This document shows positions 11,601-20,058 of a DNA stretch of 64,000 nucleotides, piece by piece; the first letter of the stretch is position 1; each line of letters starts with the position of its first letter. The position numbers were made by a program, and so were the translations under genes. Source of the stretch: Tritrichomonas musculus (taxonomy: Eukaryota > Parabasalia > Tritrichomonadida > Tritrichomonadidae); the NCBI GenBank assembly GCA_039105265.1, contig JAPFFF010000001.1:5890001-5954000 (forward strand), in the 5' to 3' direction. The notes under the pieces were generated by a model. That model was not told the origin of the DNA. It saw only the letters and a list, made by a program, of their open reading frames with translations, and did not search any database.

Positions 11601-13018
11601 AAATTAAAGTTACTCTTCAACCACGTGAACTTAGAATTATTGATTTCGAACCAGAACAAGATACAGAAAGTGCCAAAGTTGAAGTTCTCAAAATCATCAA
11701 TCAAAAAGAGATTCAAATCAGATTCAACAAGAAGATTCGATTCGACATCAACAACTACTTAATAGATGATGTGAAAATATCAGAAGGAAAACTTCGTGGC
11801 GATTTACGAACAGTTTCTCTTTATCTTCAAGATTCATTTGAAAATAACACCGAATACGTCATTACACTTAATGATGTTAAAGATTCAATTGGCCACTCAT
11901 TGAATACTCAAGTTAGATTCGTTTATATGGCAGGAAATATGATTGTTACTGTTCCAAATGAAATTGGACCGATTGAAGAAGATTGTCTTCTTTCAACCAA
12001 AGAATATCAAGTTGATAGTTTCACATTCCAACTTAATATTAAAGACCTCAAAGAAGACAGCAATCAAGTACTTATTAAAGACGATAGAAATGAAGTTTCA
12101 GTTGAAATTGTTGATAAGAAAATCAAGTTCAAAGTTCAATCAATTTCAGTCTCATCTAAACAACAAGTTCCATTGAACATGGACATAAATGTTACTTGTG
12201 TTCGTGAGAGGAACACAATGATAAAGATTTACATAAACGGTCAACTTTCATCATCAAACTATGCTGAAGATCAAAGCGAAATAATTTCTCTTAAATACAT
12301 ACAATTATGTAAATCAACCGCCATTTTCAACTCAATCATAGTCTCATCGTTCGGCTACTCGTACAAAGATGCACTTGAAACCAATGAAAAAGTGATCCGT
12401 GTCAAAACCGCCATTGCAGAAGCTACGTCAGAAGTTGAAGGACATGAAGCTTCAAATGCAATCGATGACAACGAAGTCACGTATTGGCTCTCGAAAGAAG
12501 AAAAAGATCAGTCAATAAAAGTGTCATTAGATAGATCGGTTTTCATTGAAAAAGTTGGCTACGTTGCACATGATGAAAAAACAGCTATTAAAGAGTACAC
12601 AATCTCAGTCTCATTGGACAACAAAGATTGGGTTGACATCTCAGGATCTTGGGCAAATAAAAACGATCAACGAGAGGCGGTTGTCAATCAAAAAGTGAAA
12701 TTCTTGATTTTGAAAGGAACTTCAATTTCGAATTCAATTTCTGCTTCTCAAATTTATTTCTATGGCTCTGAAATCGAAAATGAAGACCATAACCCAACCC
12801 CTCCTCCTCCGCCAACACCAATGCCAACAAGAACAACTCAGCCTGAGCCTACAGACGAGCCAGAGGACGACGAGAATAAAGAGAAGGCATTTGTGATCGT
12901 TGGAGTCGTCGTTGGCGGTGTCATGGTTGTTGTGATTACTGCAATGATCATCGTTTTATTGAGAAAGAGGAAGCCACAAGATAAAATAAATGACGAACCT
13001 CTTATCTCAGTTAAATGA
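5669..13018 (+). CDS. tandem-duplicated membrane-anchored glycoside hydrolase with F5/8C domains
   Basis: 2449 residues from the ATG at 5669 (the in-frame TTG before it is not needed). The signal peptide is MFFLLFFFLNSFGLS. Two homologous modules of roughly 1100 residues follow (about 15-1110 and 1112-2240). Each has an F5/8C/CBM32-like domain, a beta-sandwich, a TIM-barrel-like catalytic region, an SbsA/Big_5-like Ig domain and a LamG-like lectin fold. The barrel motifs NSWYDWM, DDGWNNYN (Asp 467/468; 1587/1588), NFGVWLGPRGGY and YYKLDG (candidate nucleophiles D585 and D1707) resemble the alpha-galactosidase/alpha-N-acetylgalactosaminidase clan (GH36/27/31-like). A third F5/8C domain (about 2250-2370), a Pro/Thr-rich stalk and a C-terminal transmembrane helix (about 2406-2431) with a basic stop-transfer follow. 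Inference: a surface enzyme that trims host or mucin glycans, with both catalytic copies intact. The exact family and substrate are not determined. Confidence 0.85.
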   Translation: MFFLLFFFLNSFGLSDPQEVSLGNKYLTVTWNINDSGSLLTKNLLNQRAQPEVTIIPQTGSEEFTISILRDNSSPYPTPISDKSKWTITANSEKNTEGDDGPIKNLIDNNPHTIWHSWESEEDDKTGHDDRENHAGDYNITINFGEKLTFKAISFTQKPINLDGVVRKFKLFVGDSLEDVTNKVKKGEYILDSYFAQDKNKKCYLNLTEEVTTQFVVITTKGDGKFGTGAQFDIYSDFIPYLNDVIKASELKCKDASKEENKVTFTFDTYELNNAKFDIIEVVELIQDKPYMEKHLEIKCSDENVKLDYIDLDHYVLTNDDHSKSWTCPFVDELFMSLGQPYYMNTFYAGCRFPYTHTMIETTTNLARIRYHSGKSFKDLKKNDQNMYVTWKTVLGASRDSRIEVVRNDFFAYISDISVPSPFRKQYNSWYDWMLKITEENIMISFKEIERGCTQYGLPPFDSYVVDDGWNNYNSDKYGVYDVGTSGTTYNQDGFWEFNDKFPNKFKNPSDFTRKISSNFGVWLGPRGGYVTPGKFGQMIEDAKKGFYNPQSDDIDVGSHTYLKNVQQLLVDFIKTYKVNYYKLDGFVEQPCFNETHDHMVGGPDGLYYFTDLWENVYVWYEDMIKTAKETGLDNFWISTTTWAAPSPFQLQWSNSVWIQISGDKGEIIIGDNINQADQCLTYRDDCYWQFYDEMELQFPARCLYNHDPIYGQAGTTLRGSLNDDFFRTFLYGCAMRGTAFFELYYTYDMLDEGDKWYISSDVLSWAEGNFDTLQHSQIFGGRPGIGEFYGFSAWNTTNGVIGIRNPGAEVVEEKIIIDRNIGVPEDIGTVYRSTLLDHKTENQDETKNKVPFKYGDELKVTLVPGEYRIYEFRPTNDNEAPTIEVVKSTKETEIMIRFNKRVVLNDASFSIQGVTVNEARLRGDRRTVTLSTSPMINYTNYKLEIKGVKDIFDNELSTTVDFQYFTSNLISSIRGEFSGSDSVFVDTTVATDSFTIRLNVKDFKDVKNAVLLHSEDNSIIVEITSDNHIKFTVGKTSVTSESEINKDTHFVTLVRERNALIKIYIGTEIDSSQWDKQMANTVSIHNLILNKNEVVYTYVKVFNYGLAYSEVSEEVSLKNEYIERVFSISNNKVKTLEIINYRTDSIISITPQEGSEEFLFSVPIYDEKEANGNENIYRVKNDTPEAIDRTNWHASANSEQSTIPGKEGSVYNLIDGNLNTMWHSKYNDKGQGGHDDRYDPKDPFQVTFDLKKETEFKAFSYTPRQSGLNGRINHYEIYVENSMEELNKSIKDKKYKMKGDFHFFAAFPVYVNFTNPQKGRYVALLSVDHDSFGSGADFNLYEDFVPLPHADIKSSSFELDHYEIKEKENSQLLIFTYKPYSFNDVQFNITVEYELQNDKHYIEKEIKIKIPQNKYNDIKFDYFDLDHLVISNNDKEKSWTHPMIDSSGDYIPSKYILTLGQPIYINSFFTGCRFPFSDNQIVDNLSYLRYQAGKTYQQLNLGEDGTYCCWKTVLGSARSTNIEVIRNDFFSYITDISVENKFRKQYNSWYDWMLTITESNILSSFKEIEKGCTQMGVKPLDSYVIDDGWNNYNYDNQEYHVYDEAKSGTTYNDVGFWAINNKFPDGFNKPAEFAQSVSSNFGVWLGPRGGYNFMDKFGHMIENAGFGYHNAQSNDVDVASTKYTAKLKEFWNDWIKKYKVNYYKLDGWLLKPCENKDHDHVVGGFDGVYEYSDYWERYIDVFKSMRETALQNDINNLWISLTCYINPSPFHLQWANSIWIQISDDVGYIKLSDKDTLADQMLNYRDNVYYNFYHVFQFQLPQQSVYNHDPIYGKTGTQLEGSLNDDEFRKFLLMCGMRGNSFFELYYTYTMIDEGDKWYVNSEILNYIENRHDVLQHSQIFGEAPEKGSVYGYSSWSKERGTIAIRNPSNEVKEYTIKLNRDIGVPENIGTVYRKIVLDFNSIEDLKEGQEQHYDDEIKVTLQPRELRIIDFEPEQDTESAKVEVLKIINQKEIQIRFNKKIRFDINNYLIDDVKISEGKLRGDLRTVSLYLQDSFENNTEYVITLNDVKDSIGHSLNTQVRFVYMAGNMIVTVPNEIGPIEEDCLLSTKEYQVDSFTFQLNIKDLKEDSNQVLIKDDRNEVSVEIVDKKIKFKVQSISVSSKQQVPLNMDINVTCVRERNTMIKIYINGQLSSSNYAEDQSEIISLKYIQLCKSTAIFNSIIVSSFGYSYKDALETNEKVIRVKTAIAEATSEVEGHEASNAIDDNEVTYWLSKEEKDQSIKVSLDRSVFIEKVGYVAHDEKTAIKEYTISVSLDNKDWVDISGSWANKNDQREAVVNQKVKFLILKGTSISNSISASQIYFYGSEIENEDHNPTPPPPPTPMPTRTTQPEPTDEPEDDENKEKAFVIVGVVVGGVMVVVITAMIIVLLRKRKPQDKINDEPLISVK

Positions 13019-13551
13019 ATTTTAGTTTGAAATTGATATTTCATTTAATAATAAAAAAATTTTTTCTTTTAAATAAATTGTTTTTTTTTTTTTATTGTCA
13101 AAAGTTTCATGTGGATTCACATTTTTAGATTTTAATTCCTAATAATACGATTCAGATTTATATCTTAATGTGCTTATATATTGTTTAATATTATATATTA
13201 TTACTTTGATGTATAAATATATAAATTATTATAAATGATAAATATTTGTTTTATTCAAAGATACAAGTTCAAAAAAACAATTTATTTTCAAATAAATAAA
13301 CTTTATAAAATGAATATTTCATATAAAATACGTTTTAAAATATAATTATAAATATCTTATTATTTTATGAACAAATTCATTAAATTAATCTGAATTTATT
13401 TATTATAGAAAATATAATATATAATATATAAAAATAAATAATATTCATTGAAATTTCCTGCCGTTAACCTCTTATTTTAATATTAAAGTTATAACATTTT
13501 ACATTCCAAAATTTATGGAAATTTCCAAAAATTTTTTTTGAAATTTTCATA
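13019..13551. other. A+T-rich spacer
   Basis: 530 bases without coding signal between two plus-strand genes. A T-rich run follows the stop of the hydrolase. TTTTCATAATG at the next gene places a TCA initiator core almost on its start codon. Confidence 0.5.
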
Positions 13552-16500
13552 ATGCTTCAAAGCTATAATAATTTCATTGAACTTTACAATAAACAAAATC
13601 TTGATATATACCCTACTGCTTATTCAAGTATCCTGTATTCTTTTACATTCCATCTGATTGAAAATCCTAAAGATATTAACAAAGAATTTGTTGAAGAGAT
13701 CAACGAAAAAATTAAAGAAACGACAGATGTTATAATTAATTTTGAAAAACGAAATTCCTCATATCTTGCATTCTGCATTGAAAGAATGCTCATTGTTATC
13801 AAATTTGAACATTTGTCATTGCTGAAAGATTCTTTTCTTAGCAAACGAGATCTAAAATATTTCTTTATAAATGATTCCGAAAAGATTTTTGCTAATTATT
13901 CGCCTGATTTTTATTGTACTATCAAAGCTAATAAATCAAATGAAGCTATTAGCGAAATTTTCAAAAATTTAGAATTGTCTGGAATAAAATTCACAATTAA
14001 AAGCAAGGAGACACCTAAATTTCATATAATGATAAAGAAGTGCTTTTTTGTTTACCAAATTGTTAAAAGTTTTAACAAAACATTTTATAGCAGAATTGAC
14101 AATTTTCTTAAAAAGAAAGAAAACCAATCAAAAATCAATAAACTAGATAAAGATGAGTATGAAGATTTAACTAATATTGGATATGGATCAGGAGGATTTG
14201 TCAAACTTTTTTATTACATCAAGGAAGGACTTCTCTTTGTAGGCAAAATTTACCATTTTACGCCAAGCAAAGAAGCAAACAAATTACGAGAAAGAGAGAT
14301 TGCAAATTTGGAAAATATCATGCATCCATATGTCCCAAAATTCTATGGAAAATTTAAATACCAGAATCAAACGGCAGTTGCCACAGAATATATAAATGGT
14401 CATTCATTGCACATAATGAAGAACAAGATTTGTAAAATGAATGAAAAAATTGAAATTTTGATTCAAATTTTGATTACACTTCAATATCTTCACAGCAAAG
14501 ATTACGTTTATCGTGATTTGACACCAAAAAATGTAATGATTGACAGTAATGGAACTGCAGTCATTATTGATTTTGATCGAATGCTTCAATCAGATGGAAC
14601 TTACTCGTTCACAATTACAGAGAGCATTTATGCTGCACCAGAAGTTAAAAAAGGGAATTTTTACAAAGAGTCAGATGTTTATTCGTTTGGAGTTTTAGCT
14701 TATTTTATGCTAACTTCAGGAAATCTCAAAATCGAGAATGATATGTGCGTATTCGAAGACAAACAAAATGAAATTCCAGAAGAACTCAAAAACATATATT
14801 TGAAATGTGCAAGTATTAAAAAAGAAGAACGACCATCGATTGATGATATAATTGATGATTTATTTATATACAGTGCGAACAACAATTTCCACATGAAATC
14901 ACCAATTGTTCAGTTTAATTTTGGTCTCATGTATTATGAAGGAAGAAAAGTTGAGCAAAATATAAGAAAAGCACTTCATTATTTTAAACTCTCAGCAAAT
15001 CAAAACTTGCCTATTGCACAATTTTATCTTGGTCTCATGTATTATGAAGGCAAATATTTATTACCAAACGATAATAAAGCAAAACATTATTTCAAACTTT
15101 CAGCAGAGCAAGGATTTCCAACTGCAAAGCAATATTTGAGTTGGATTTCATATGAAAGTCATCCGATACATTCAAAAAAATTTGAATATAAATATGATGC
15201 TTCGATTGAAGAATATGATCTAAGGAAAGACATGCTTAACGAGGCAAAACGAAGAATTAAATTTGAAGAAATTAAGATCAAAGCCAATTTTGAAAATGAA
15301 ACAATACGAAATGCATATTCAACATTAAAATTTTATTTCCAATCATTTGAGATGAGTCAAAATAATTGCTATTCCTTTTTAGAGAGACAAATACTCAAGG
15401 ATGTAGAAGAATCATTCAAAAAATATCTTCTAAGCGTATTAAATGGATTTCCATATATTATATGCAAATTTTGTACCATGAGAGAAGAAATGGAAGATAA
15501 TAATAATAAAGAAATAAATCCAATTATTAAAGCAGTAATTTTGGTAAACGAAAAATGTTTTATTATTGAATTTATTGAGAAAAATTTCATTACAAGCGTT
15601 CTTGAAGAAACAAAAGCAAAAATCACCTATTTGACAGATGAAATAGAAAATTTTTATAATTTATTAAATTTTTTTTTAAGCGATATAGAACTTGAAAATA
15701 ATTACTTTGTTGATTGCTCAATTGGGATGATAAATTTGATTTTAAATATGAAAATTTCATATTTCAACAAATTACCTTTGAAAAAGCAACAAATAATTTC
15801 AGAAATCTTATCGAAATCATTTGTTTTGAATTCAAACATATTTTTCAATAAAATTAATTCTTTGCTTCAATATCTCAAGCAATTTGATCAAAGTAATCTT
15901 TCAATCATTAATATTTTAGATAATCCAGAAGAAAAAATCATAGACATAAAAAAAGAACATCACATTCAATTATCTTCACAAGTTGTGGAATTTCTTTTCA
16001 ATAACAAATTGTTTGATGAAAAAGATTTTATCAATATTTTGGATGATTTTGATGAAATCATTTTTGAATTGAAATATCTTTCTAAATCATTTTTTAAGAT
16101 TTATGAGTTTATTATACAAATCAAAAATCATCAAATAAACAAGAATAAGTTCTTGATTTCCATTTATATTGAAAGTTTCACAGAAAAAGATTCAGATTTC
16201 TTTATTTCTAATAAAAACATAAGCTATGTTAACTTTAATGATACACAAACTTCAATTTGGTATCCATCATTCTATTGCTGGTCATCATTAAGACAAATCA
16301 CAATTCCTTCTTCTGTAACAAGAATTGGAACTTCTGCTTTTTCTGGATGTTCATCATTGACACAAATCACAATTCCTTCTTCTGTAACAAGAATTGGAGA
16401 TTCTGCTTTTTCTGGATGTTCATCATTGACACAAATCACAATTCCTTCTTCTGTAACAGAAATTGGAGATTCTGCTTTTTATAGATGTTCATCATTGACA

Positions 16501-19500
16501 CAAATCACAATTCCTTCTTCTGTAACAAGAATTGGATCTTCTGCTTTTTCTGGATGTTCATCATTGACGCAAATCACAATTCCTTCTTCTGTAACAGAAA
16601 TTGGAGATTCTGCTTTCGAAGGATGTTCATCATTGACACAAATCACAATTCCTTCTTCTGTAACAAAAATTGGAAAATATGCTTTCAAAGGAATAAAATT
16701 ATTAGTAATTAGCCAAAATATAAAAAAGATTTTAAGAAACATGTTTTATGGATGTTCATCATTGACACAAATCACAATTCCTTCTTCTGTAACAGAAATT
16801 GGATCTTCTGCTTTTTCTGGATGTTCATCATTGACACAAATCACAATTCCTTCTTCTGTAACAGAAATTGGATCTTCTGCTTTTTCTGGATGTTCATCAT
16901 TGACACAAATCACAATTCCTTCTTCTGTAACAGAAATTGGATCTTCTGCTTTTTCTGGATGTTCATCATTGACACAAATCACAATTCCTTCTTCTGTAAC
17001 AAGAATTGGATATTCTACTTTTTCTGGATGTTCATCATTGACACAAATCACAATTTCTTCTTCTGTAACAAGAATTGGAGATTCTGATTTTTCTGGATGT
17101 TCATCATTGACACAAATCACAATTCCTTCTTATGTAACAGAAATTGGATCTTCTGCTTTTTCTGGATGTTCATCATTGACACAAATCACAATTCCTTCTT
17201 CTGTAACAGAAATTGGATCTTCTGCTTTTTCTAGATGTTCATCATTGACGCAAATCACAATTCCTTCTTCTGTAACAGAAATTGGAGATTCTGCTTTCGA
17301 AGGATGTTCATCATTGACACAAATCACAATTCCTTCTTCTGTAACAAAAATTGGAAAATATGCTTTCAAAGGAATAAAATTATTAGTAATTAGCCAAAAT
17401 ATAAAAAAGATTTTAAGAAACATGTTTTATGGATGTTCATCATTGACACAAATCACAATTCCTTCTTCTGTAACAGAAATTGGATCTTCTGCTTTTTCTG
17501 GATGTTCATCATTGACACAAATCACAATTCCTTCTTCTATAACAAGAATTGGATATTCTGCTTTTTCTGGATGTTCATCATTGACGCAAATCACAATTCC
17601 TTCTTCTGTAACAAGAATTGGATATTCTGCTTTTTCTGGATGTTCATCATTGACACAAATCACAATTCCTTCTTCTGTAACAAGAATTGGATATTCTGCT
17701 TTTTCTGGATGTTCATCATTGACACAAATCACAATTCCTTCTTCTGTAACAGAAATTGAATCTTCTGCTTTTTCTGGATGTTCATCATTGACACAAATCA
17801 CAATTCCTTCTTCTGTAACAGAAATTGGAAAATATGCTTTTTCTGGATGTTCATCATTGATGCAAATCACAATTCCTTCTTCTGTAACAGAAATTGGAAA
17901 ATATGCTTTCGAAGGATGTTCATCATTGACACAAATCACAATTCCTTCTTCTGTAACAGAAATTGGATATTCTGCTTTTTCTGGATGTTCATCATTGACG
18001 CAAATCACAATTCCTTCTTCCGTAACAGAAATTGGAAAATATGCTTTCGAAGGATGTTCATCATTGATGCAAATCACAATTCCTTCTTCTGTAACAAAAA
18101 TTGGAAAATATGCTTTCAAAGGAATAAAATTATTAGTAATTAGCCAAAATATAAAAAAGATTTTAAGAAACATGTTTTATGGATGTTCATCATTGACACA
18201 AATCACAATTCCTTCTTCTGTAACAGAAATTGAATCTTCTGCTTTTTCTGGATGTTCATCATTGACGCAAATCACAATTCCTTCTTCTGTAACAGAAATT
18301 GAATCTTCTGCTTTTTCTGGATGTTCATCATTGACGCAAATCACAATTCCTTCTTCTGTAACAGAAATTGAATCTTCTGCTTTTTCTGGATGTTCATCAT
18401 TGACGCAAATCACAATTCCTTCTTCTGTAACAGAAATTGGAGATTCTGCTTTTTCTGGATGTTCATCATTGACACAAATCACAATTCCTTCTTCTGTAAC
18501 AAGAATTGGATATTCAGCTTTTTCTGGATGTTCATCATTGACGCAAATCACAATTCCTTCTTCTGTAACAGAAATTGAATCTTCTGCTTTTTCTGGATGT
18601 TCATCATTGACGCAAATCACAATTCCTTCTTCTGTAACAGAAATTGGATCTTCTGCTTTTTCTGGATGTTCATCATTGACGCAAATCACAATTCCTTCTT
18701 CTGTAATAGAAATTGGAGATTCTGCTTTTTCTGGATGTTCATCATTGACACAAATCACAATTCCTTCTTCTGTAACAAGAATTGGATATTCAGCTTTTTC
18801 TGGATGTTCATCATTGACGCAAATCACAATTCCTTCTTCTGTAACAGAAATTGGAGATTCTGCTTTTTCTGGATGTTCATCATTGACACAAATCACAATT
18901 CCTTCTTCTGTAACAAGAATTGGATATTCAGCTTTTTCTGGATGTTCATCATTGACGCAAATCACAATTCCTTCTTCTGTAACAGAAATTGGATCTTCTG
19001 CTTTTTCTGGATGTTCATCATTGACACAAATCACAATTCCTTCTTCTGTAACAAGAATTGGATATTCTGCTTTTTCTGGATGTTCATCATTGACGCAAAT
19101 CACAATTCCTTCTTCTGTAATAGAAATTGGAGATTCTGCTTTTTCTGGATGTTCATCATTGACACAAATCACAATTCCTTCTTCTGTAACAGAAATTGGA
19201 TCTTCTGCTTTTTCTGGATGTTCATCATTGACACAAATCACAATTCCTTCTTCTATAACAAGAATTGGATCTTCTGCATTTTCTGGATGTTCATCATTGA
19301 CGCAAATCACAATTCCTTCTTCTGTAACAGAAATTGAATCTTCTGCTTTTTCTGGATGTTCATCATTGACACAAATCACAATTCCTTCTTCTGTAACAAG
19401 AATTGGATATTCTGCTTTTTCTGGATGTTCATCATTGACGCAAATCACAATTCCTTCTTCTGTAACAGAAATTGGATCTTCTGCTTTTTCTGGATGTTCA

Positions 19501-20058
19501 TCATTGACGCAAATCACAATTCCTTCTTCTGTAACAGAAATTGAATCTTCTGCTTTTTCTGGATGTTCATCATTGACGCAAATCACAATTCCTTCTTCTG
19601 TAACAAGAATTGGATCTTCTGCATTTTCTGGATGTTCATCATTGACGCAAATCACAATTCCTTCTTCTATAACAAGAATTGGATCTTCTGCATTTTCTGG
19701 ATGTTCATCATTGACGCAAATCACAATTCCTTCTTCTGTAACAGAAATTGAATCTTTTGCTTTTTCTGGATGTTCATCATTGACACAAATCACAATTCCT
19801 TCTTCTGTAACAGAAATTGAATCTTTTGCTTTTTCTGGATGTTCATCATTGACACAAATCACAATTCCTTCTTCTGTAACAGAAATTGGATCTTTTGCTT
19901 TTTCTGGATGTTCATCATTGACACAAATCACAATTCCTTCTTCTGTAACAGAAATTGGATATTCTGCTTTTTCTGGATGTTCATCATTGACGCAAATCAC
20001 AATTCCTACTTCTGTAACAGAAATTGGAAAATATGCTTTTTCTGGATATTACAAATAA
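13552..20058 (+). CDS. protein kinase - Sel1 - BspA leucine-rich repeat hybrid
   Basis: 2168 residues. An N-terminal region of about 200 residues is of unknown fold. The kinase domain (about 205-445) has a glycine-rich loop GYGSGGFV, K232, the catalytic loop YRDLTPKN (D322) and metal-binding D340 in a DFD variant of DFG, plus AAPE and DVYSFGV; all catalytic residues are present. Two Sel1-type repeats (about 455-530) follow, then about 370 residues of unassigned helical sequence. From about residue 905 to the end come BspA/LRR_5 repeats of 23 residues (CSSLTQITIPSSVTEIG core). Three times the run is broken by a variant module containing GIKLLVISQNIKKIL. Related Sel1-kinase architecture occurs at 45.7 kb. 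There is no signal peptide or membrane helix, so despite the 'surface antigen' reputation of BspA repeats this protein is predicted to be intracellular, with the LRR array as an interaction platform. Confidence 0.85.
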   Translation: MLQSYNNFIELYNKQNLDIYPTAYSSILYSFTFHLIENPKDINKEFVEEINEKIKETTDVIINFEKRNSSYLAFCIERMLIVIKFEHLSLLKDSFLSKRDLKYFFINDSEKIFANYSPDFYCTIKANKSNEAISEIFKNLELSGIKFTIKSKETPKFHIMIKKCFFVYQIVKSFNKTFYSRIDNFLKKKENQSKINKLDKDEYEDLTNIGYGSGGFVKLFYYIKEGLLFVGKIYHFTPSKEANKLREREIANLENIMHPYVPKFYGKFKYQNQTAVATEYINGHSLHIMKNKICKMNEKIEILIQILITLQYLHSKDYVYRDLTPKNVMIDSNGTAVIIDFDRMLQSDGTYSFTITESIYAAPEVKKGNFYKESDVYSFGVLAYFMLTSGNLKIENDMCVFEDKQNEIPEELKNIYLKCASIKKEERPSIDDIIDDLFIYSANNNFHMKSPIVQFNFGLMYYEGRKVEQNIRKALHYFKLSANQNLPIAQFYLGLMYYEGKYLLPNDNKAKHYFKLSAEQGFPTAKQYLSWISYESHPIHSKKFEYKYDASIEEYDLRKDMLNEAKRRIKFEEIKIKANFENETIRNAYSTLKFYFQSFEMSQNNCYSFLERQILKDVEESFKKYLLSVLNGFPYIICKFCTMREEMEDNNNKEINPIIKAVILVNEKCFIIEFIEKNFITSVLEETKAKITYLTDEIENFYNLLNFFLSDIELENNYFVDCSIGMINLILNMKISYFNKLPLKKQQIISEILSKSFVLNSNIFFNKINSLLQYLKQFDQSNLSIINILDNPEEKIIDIKKEHHIQLSSQVVEFLFNNKLFDEKDFINILDDFDEIIFELKYLSKSFFKIYEFIIQIKNHQINKNKFLISIYIESFTEKDSDFFISNKNISYVNFNDTQTSIWYPSFYCWSSLRQITIPSSVTRIGTSAFSGCSSLTQITIPSSVTRIGDSAFSGCSSLTQITIPSSVTEIGDSAFYRCSSLTQITIPSSVTRIGSSAFSGCSSLTQITIPSSVTEIGDSAFEGCSSLTQITIPSSVTKIGKYAFKGIKLLVISQNIKKILRNMFYGCSSLTQITIPSSVTEIGSSAFSGCSSLTQITIPSSVTEIGSSAFSGCSSLTQITIPSSVTEIGSSAFSGCSSLTQITIPSSVTRIGYSTFSGCSSLTQITISSSVTRIGDSDFSGCSSLTQITIPSYVTEIGSSAFSGCSSLTQITIPSSVTEIGSSAFSRCSSLTQITIPSSVTEIGDSAFEGCSSLTQITIPSSVTKIGKYAFKGIKLLVISQNIKKILRNMFYGCSSLTQITIPSSVTEIGSSAFSGCSSLTQITIPSSITRIGYSAFSGCSSLTQITIPSSVTRIGYSAFSGCSSLTQITIPSSVTRIGYSAFSGCSSLTQITIPSSVTEIESSAFSGCSSLTQITIPSSVTEIGKYAFSGCSSLMQITIPSSVTEIGKYAFEGCSSLTQITIPSSVTEIGYSAFSGCSSLTQITIPSSVTEIGKYAFEGCSSLMQITIPSSVTKIGKYAFKGIKLLVISQNIKKILRNMFYGCSSLTQITIPSSVTEIESSAFSGCSSLTQITIPSSVTEIESSAFSGCSSLTQITIPSSVTEIESSAFSGCSSLTQITIPSSVTEIGDSAFSGCSSLTQITIPSSVTRIGYSAFSGCSSLTQITIPSSVTEIESSAFSGCSSLTQITIPSSVTEIGSSAFSGCSSLTQITIPSSVIEIGDSAFSGCSSLTQITIPSSVTRIGYSAFSGCSSLTQITIPSSVTEIGDSAFSGCSSLTQITIPSSVTRIGYSAFSGCSSLTQITIPSSVTEIGSSAFSGCSSLTQITIPSSVTRIGYSAFSGCSSLTQITIPSSVIEIGDSAFSGCSSLTQITIPSSVTEIGSSAFSGCSSLTQITIPSSITRIGSSAFSGCSSLTQITIPSSVTEIESSAFSGCSSLTQITIPSSVTRIGYSAFSGCSSLTQITIPSSVTEIGSSAFSGCSSLTQITIPSSVTEIESSAFSGCSSLTQITIPSSVTRIGSSAFSGCSSLTQITIPSSITRIGSSAFSGCSSLTQITIPSSVTEIESFAFSGCSSLTQITIPSSVTEIESFAFSGCSSLTQITIPSSVTEIGSFAFSGCSSLTQITIPSSVTEIGYSAFSGCSSLTQITIPTSVTEIGKYAFSGYYK
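16259..20050 (+). repeat. 69-bp tandem repeat array encoding BspA LRRs
   Basis: More than fifty 69-base units, almost identical at DNA level; differences fall mostly in the two or three codons before 'SAFSGC' (GSS, GYS, GDS, ESS, GKYA) and in A/G of ACACAA versus ACGCAA. Three longer variant modules (about 16.66, 17.34 and 18.10 kb) mark a higher-order duplication. Because 69 is a multiple of 3 and the unit lacks stops in other frames, long false frames run through it on both strands. Confidence 0.95.

Noticed and set aside
7848-12176. Short frames on both strands inside the glycoside hydrolase gene
   Set aside because: Shadows of a long, well-supported coding frame with recognisable domains.
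16479-20000. Long minus-strand frames (one of 607 codons at 18177-20000, others of 87-248) and plus-strand +1 frames reading FIIDTNHNSFFCN repeats
   Set aside because: They are forced by a 69-base tandem repeat whose length is a multiple of three and whose unit lacks stops in those frames. The in-frame kinase-Sel1-LRR reading explains the DNA fully.
16259-20050. CRISPR-like array
   Set aside because: The repeats are contiguous and coding with no unique spacers, and the organism is eukaryotic.
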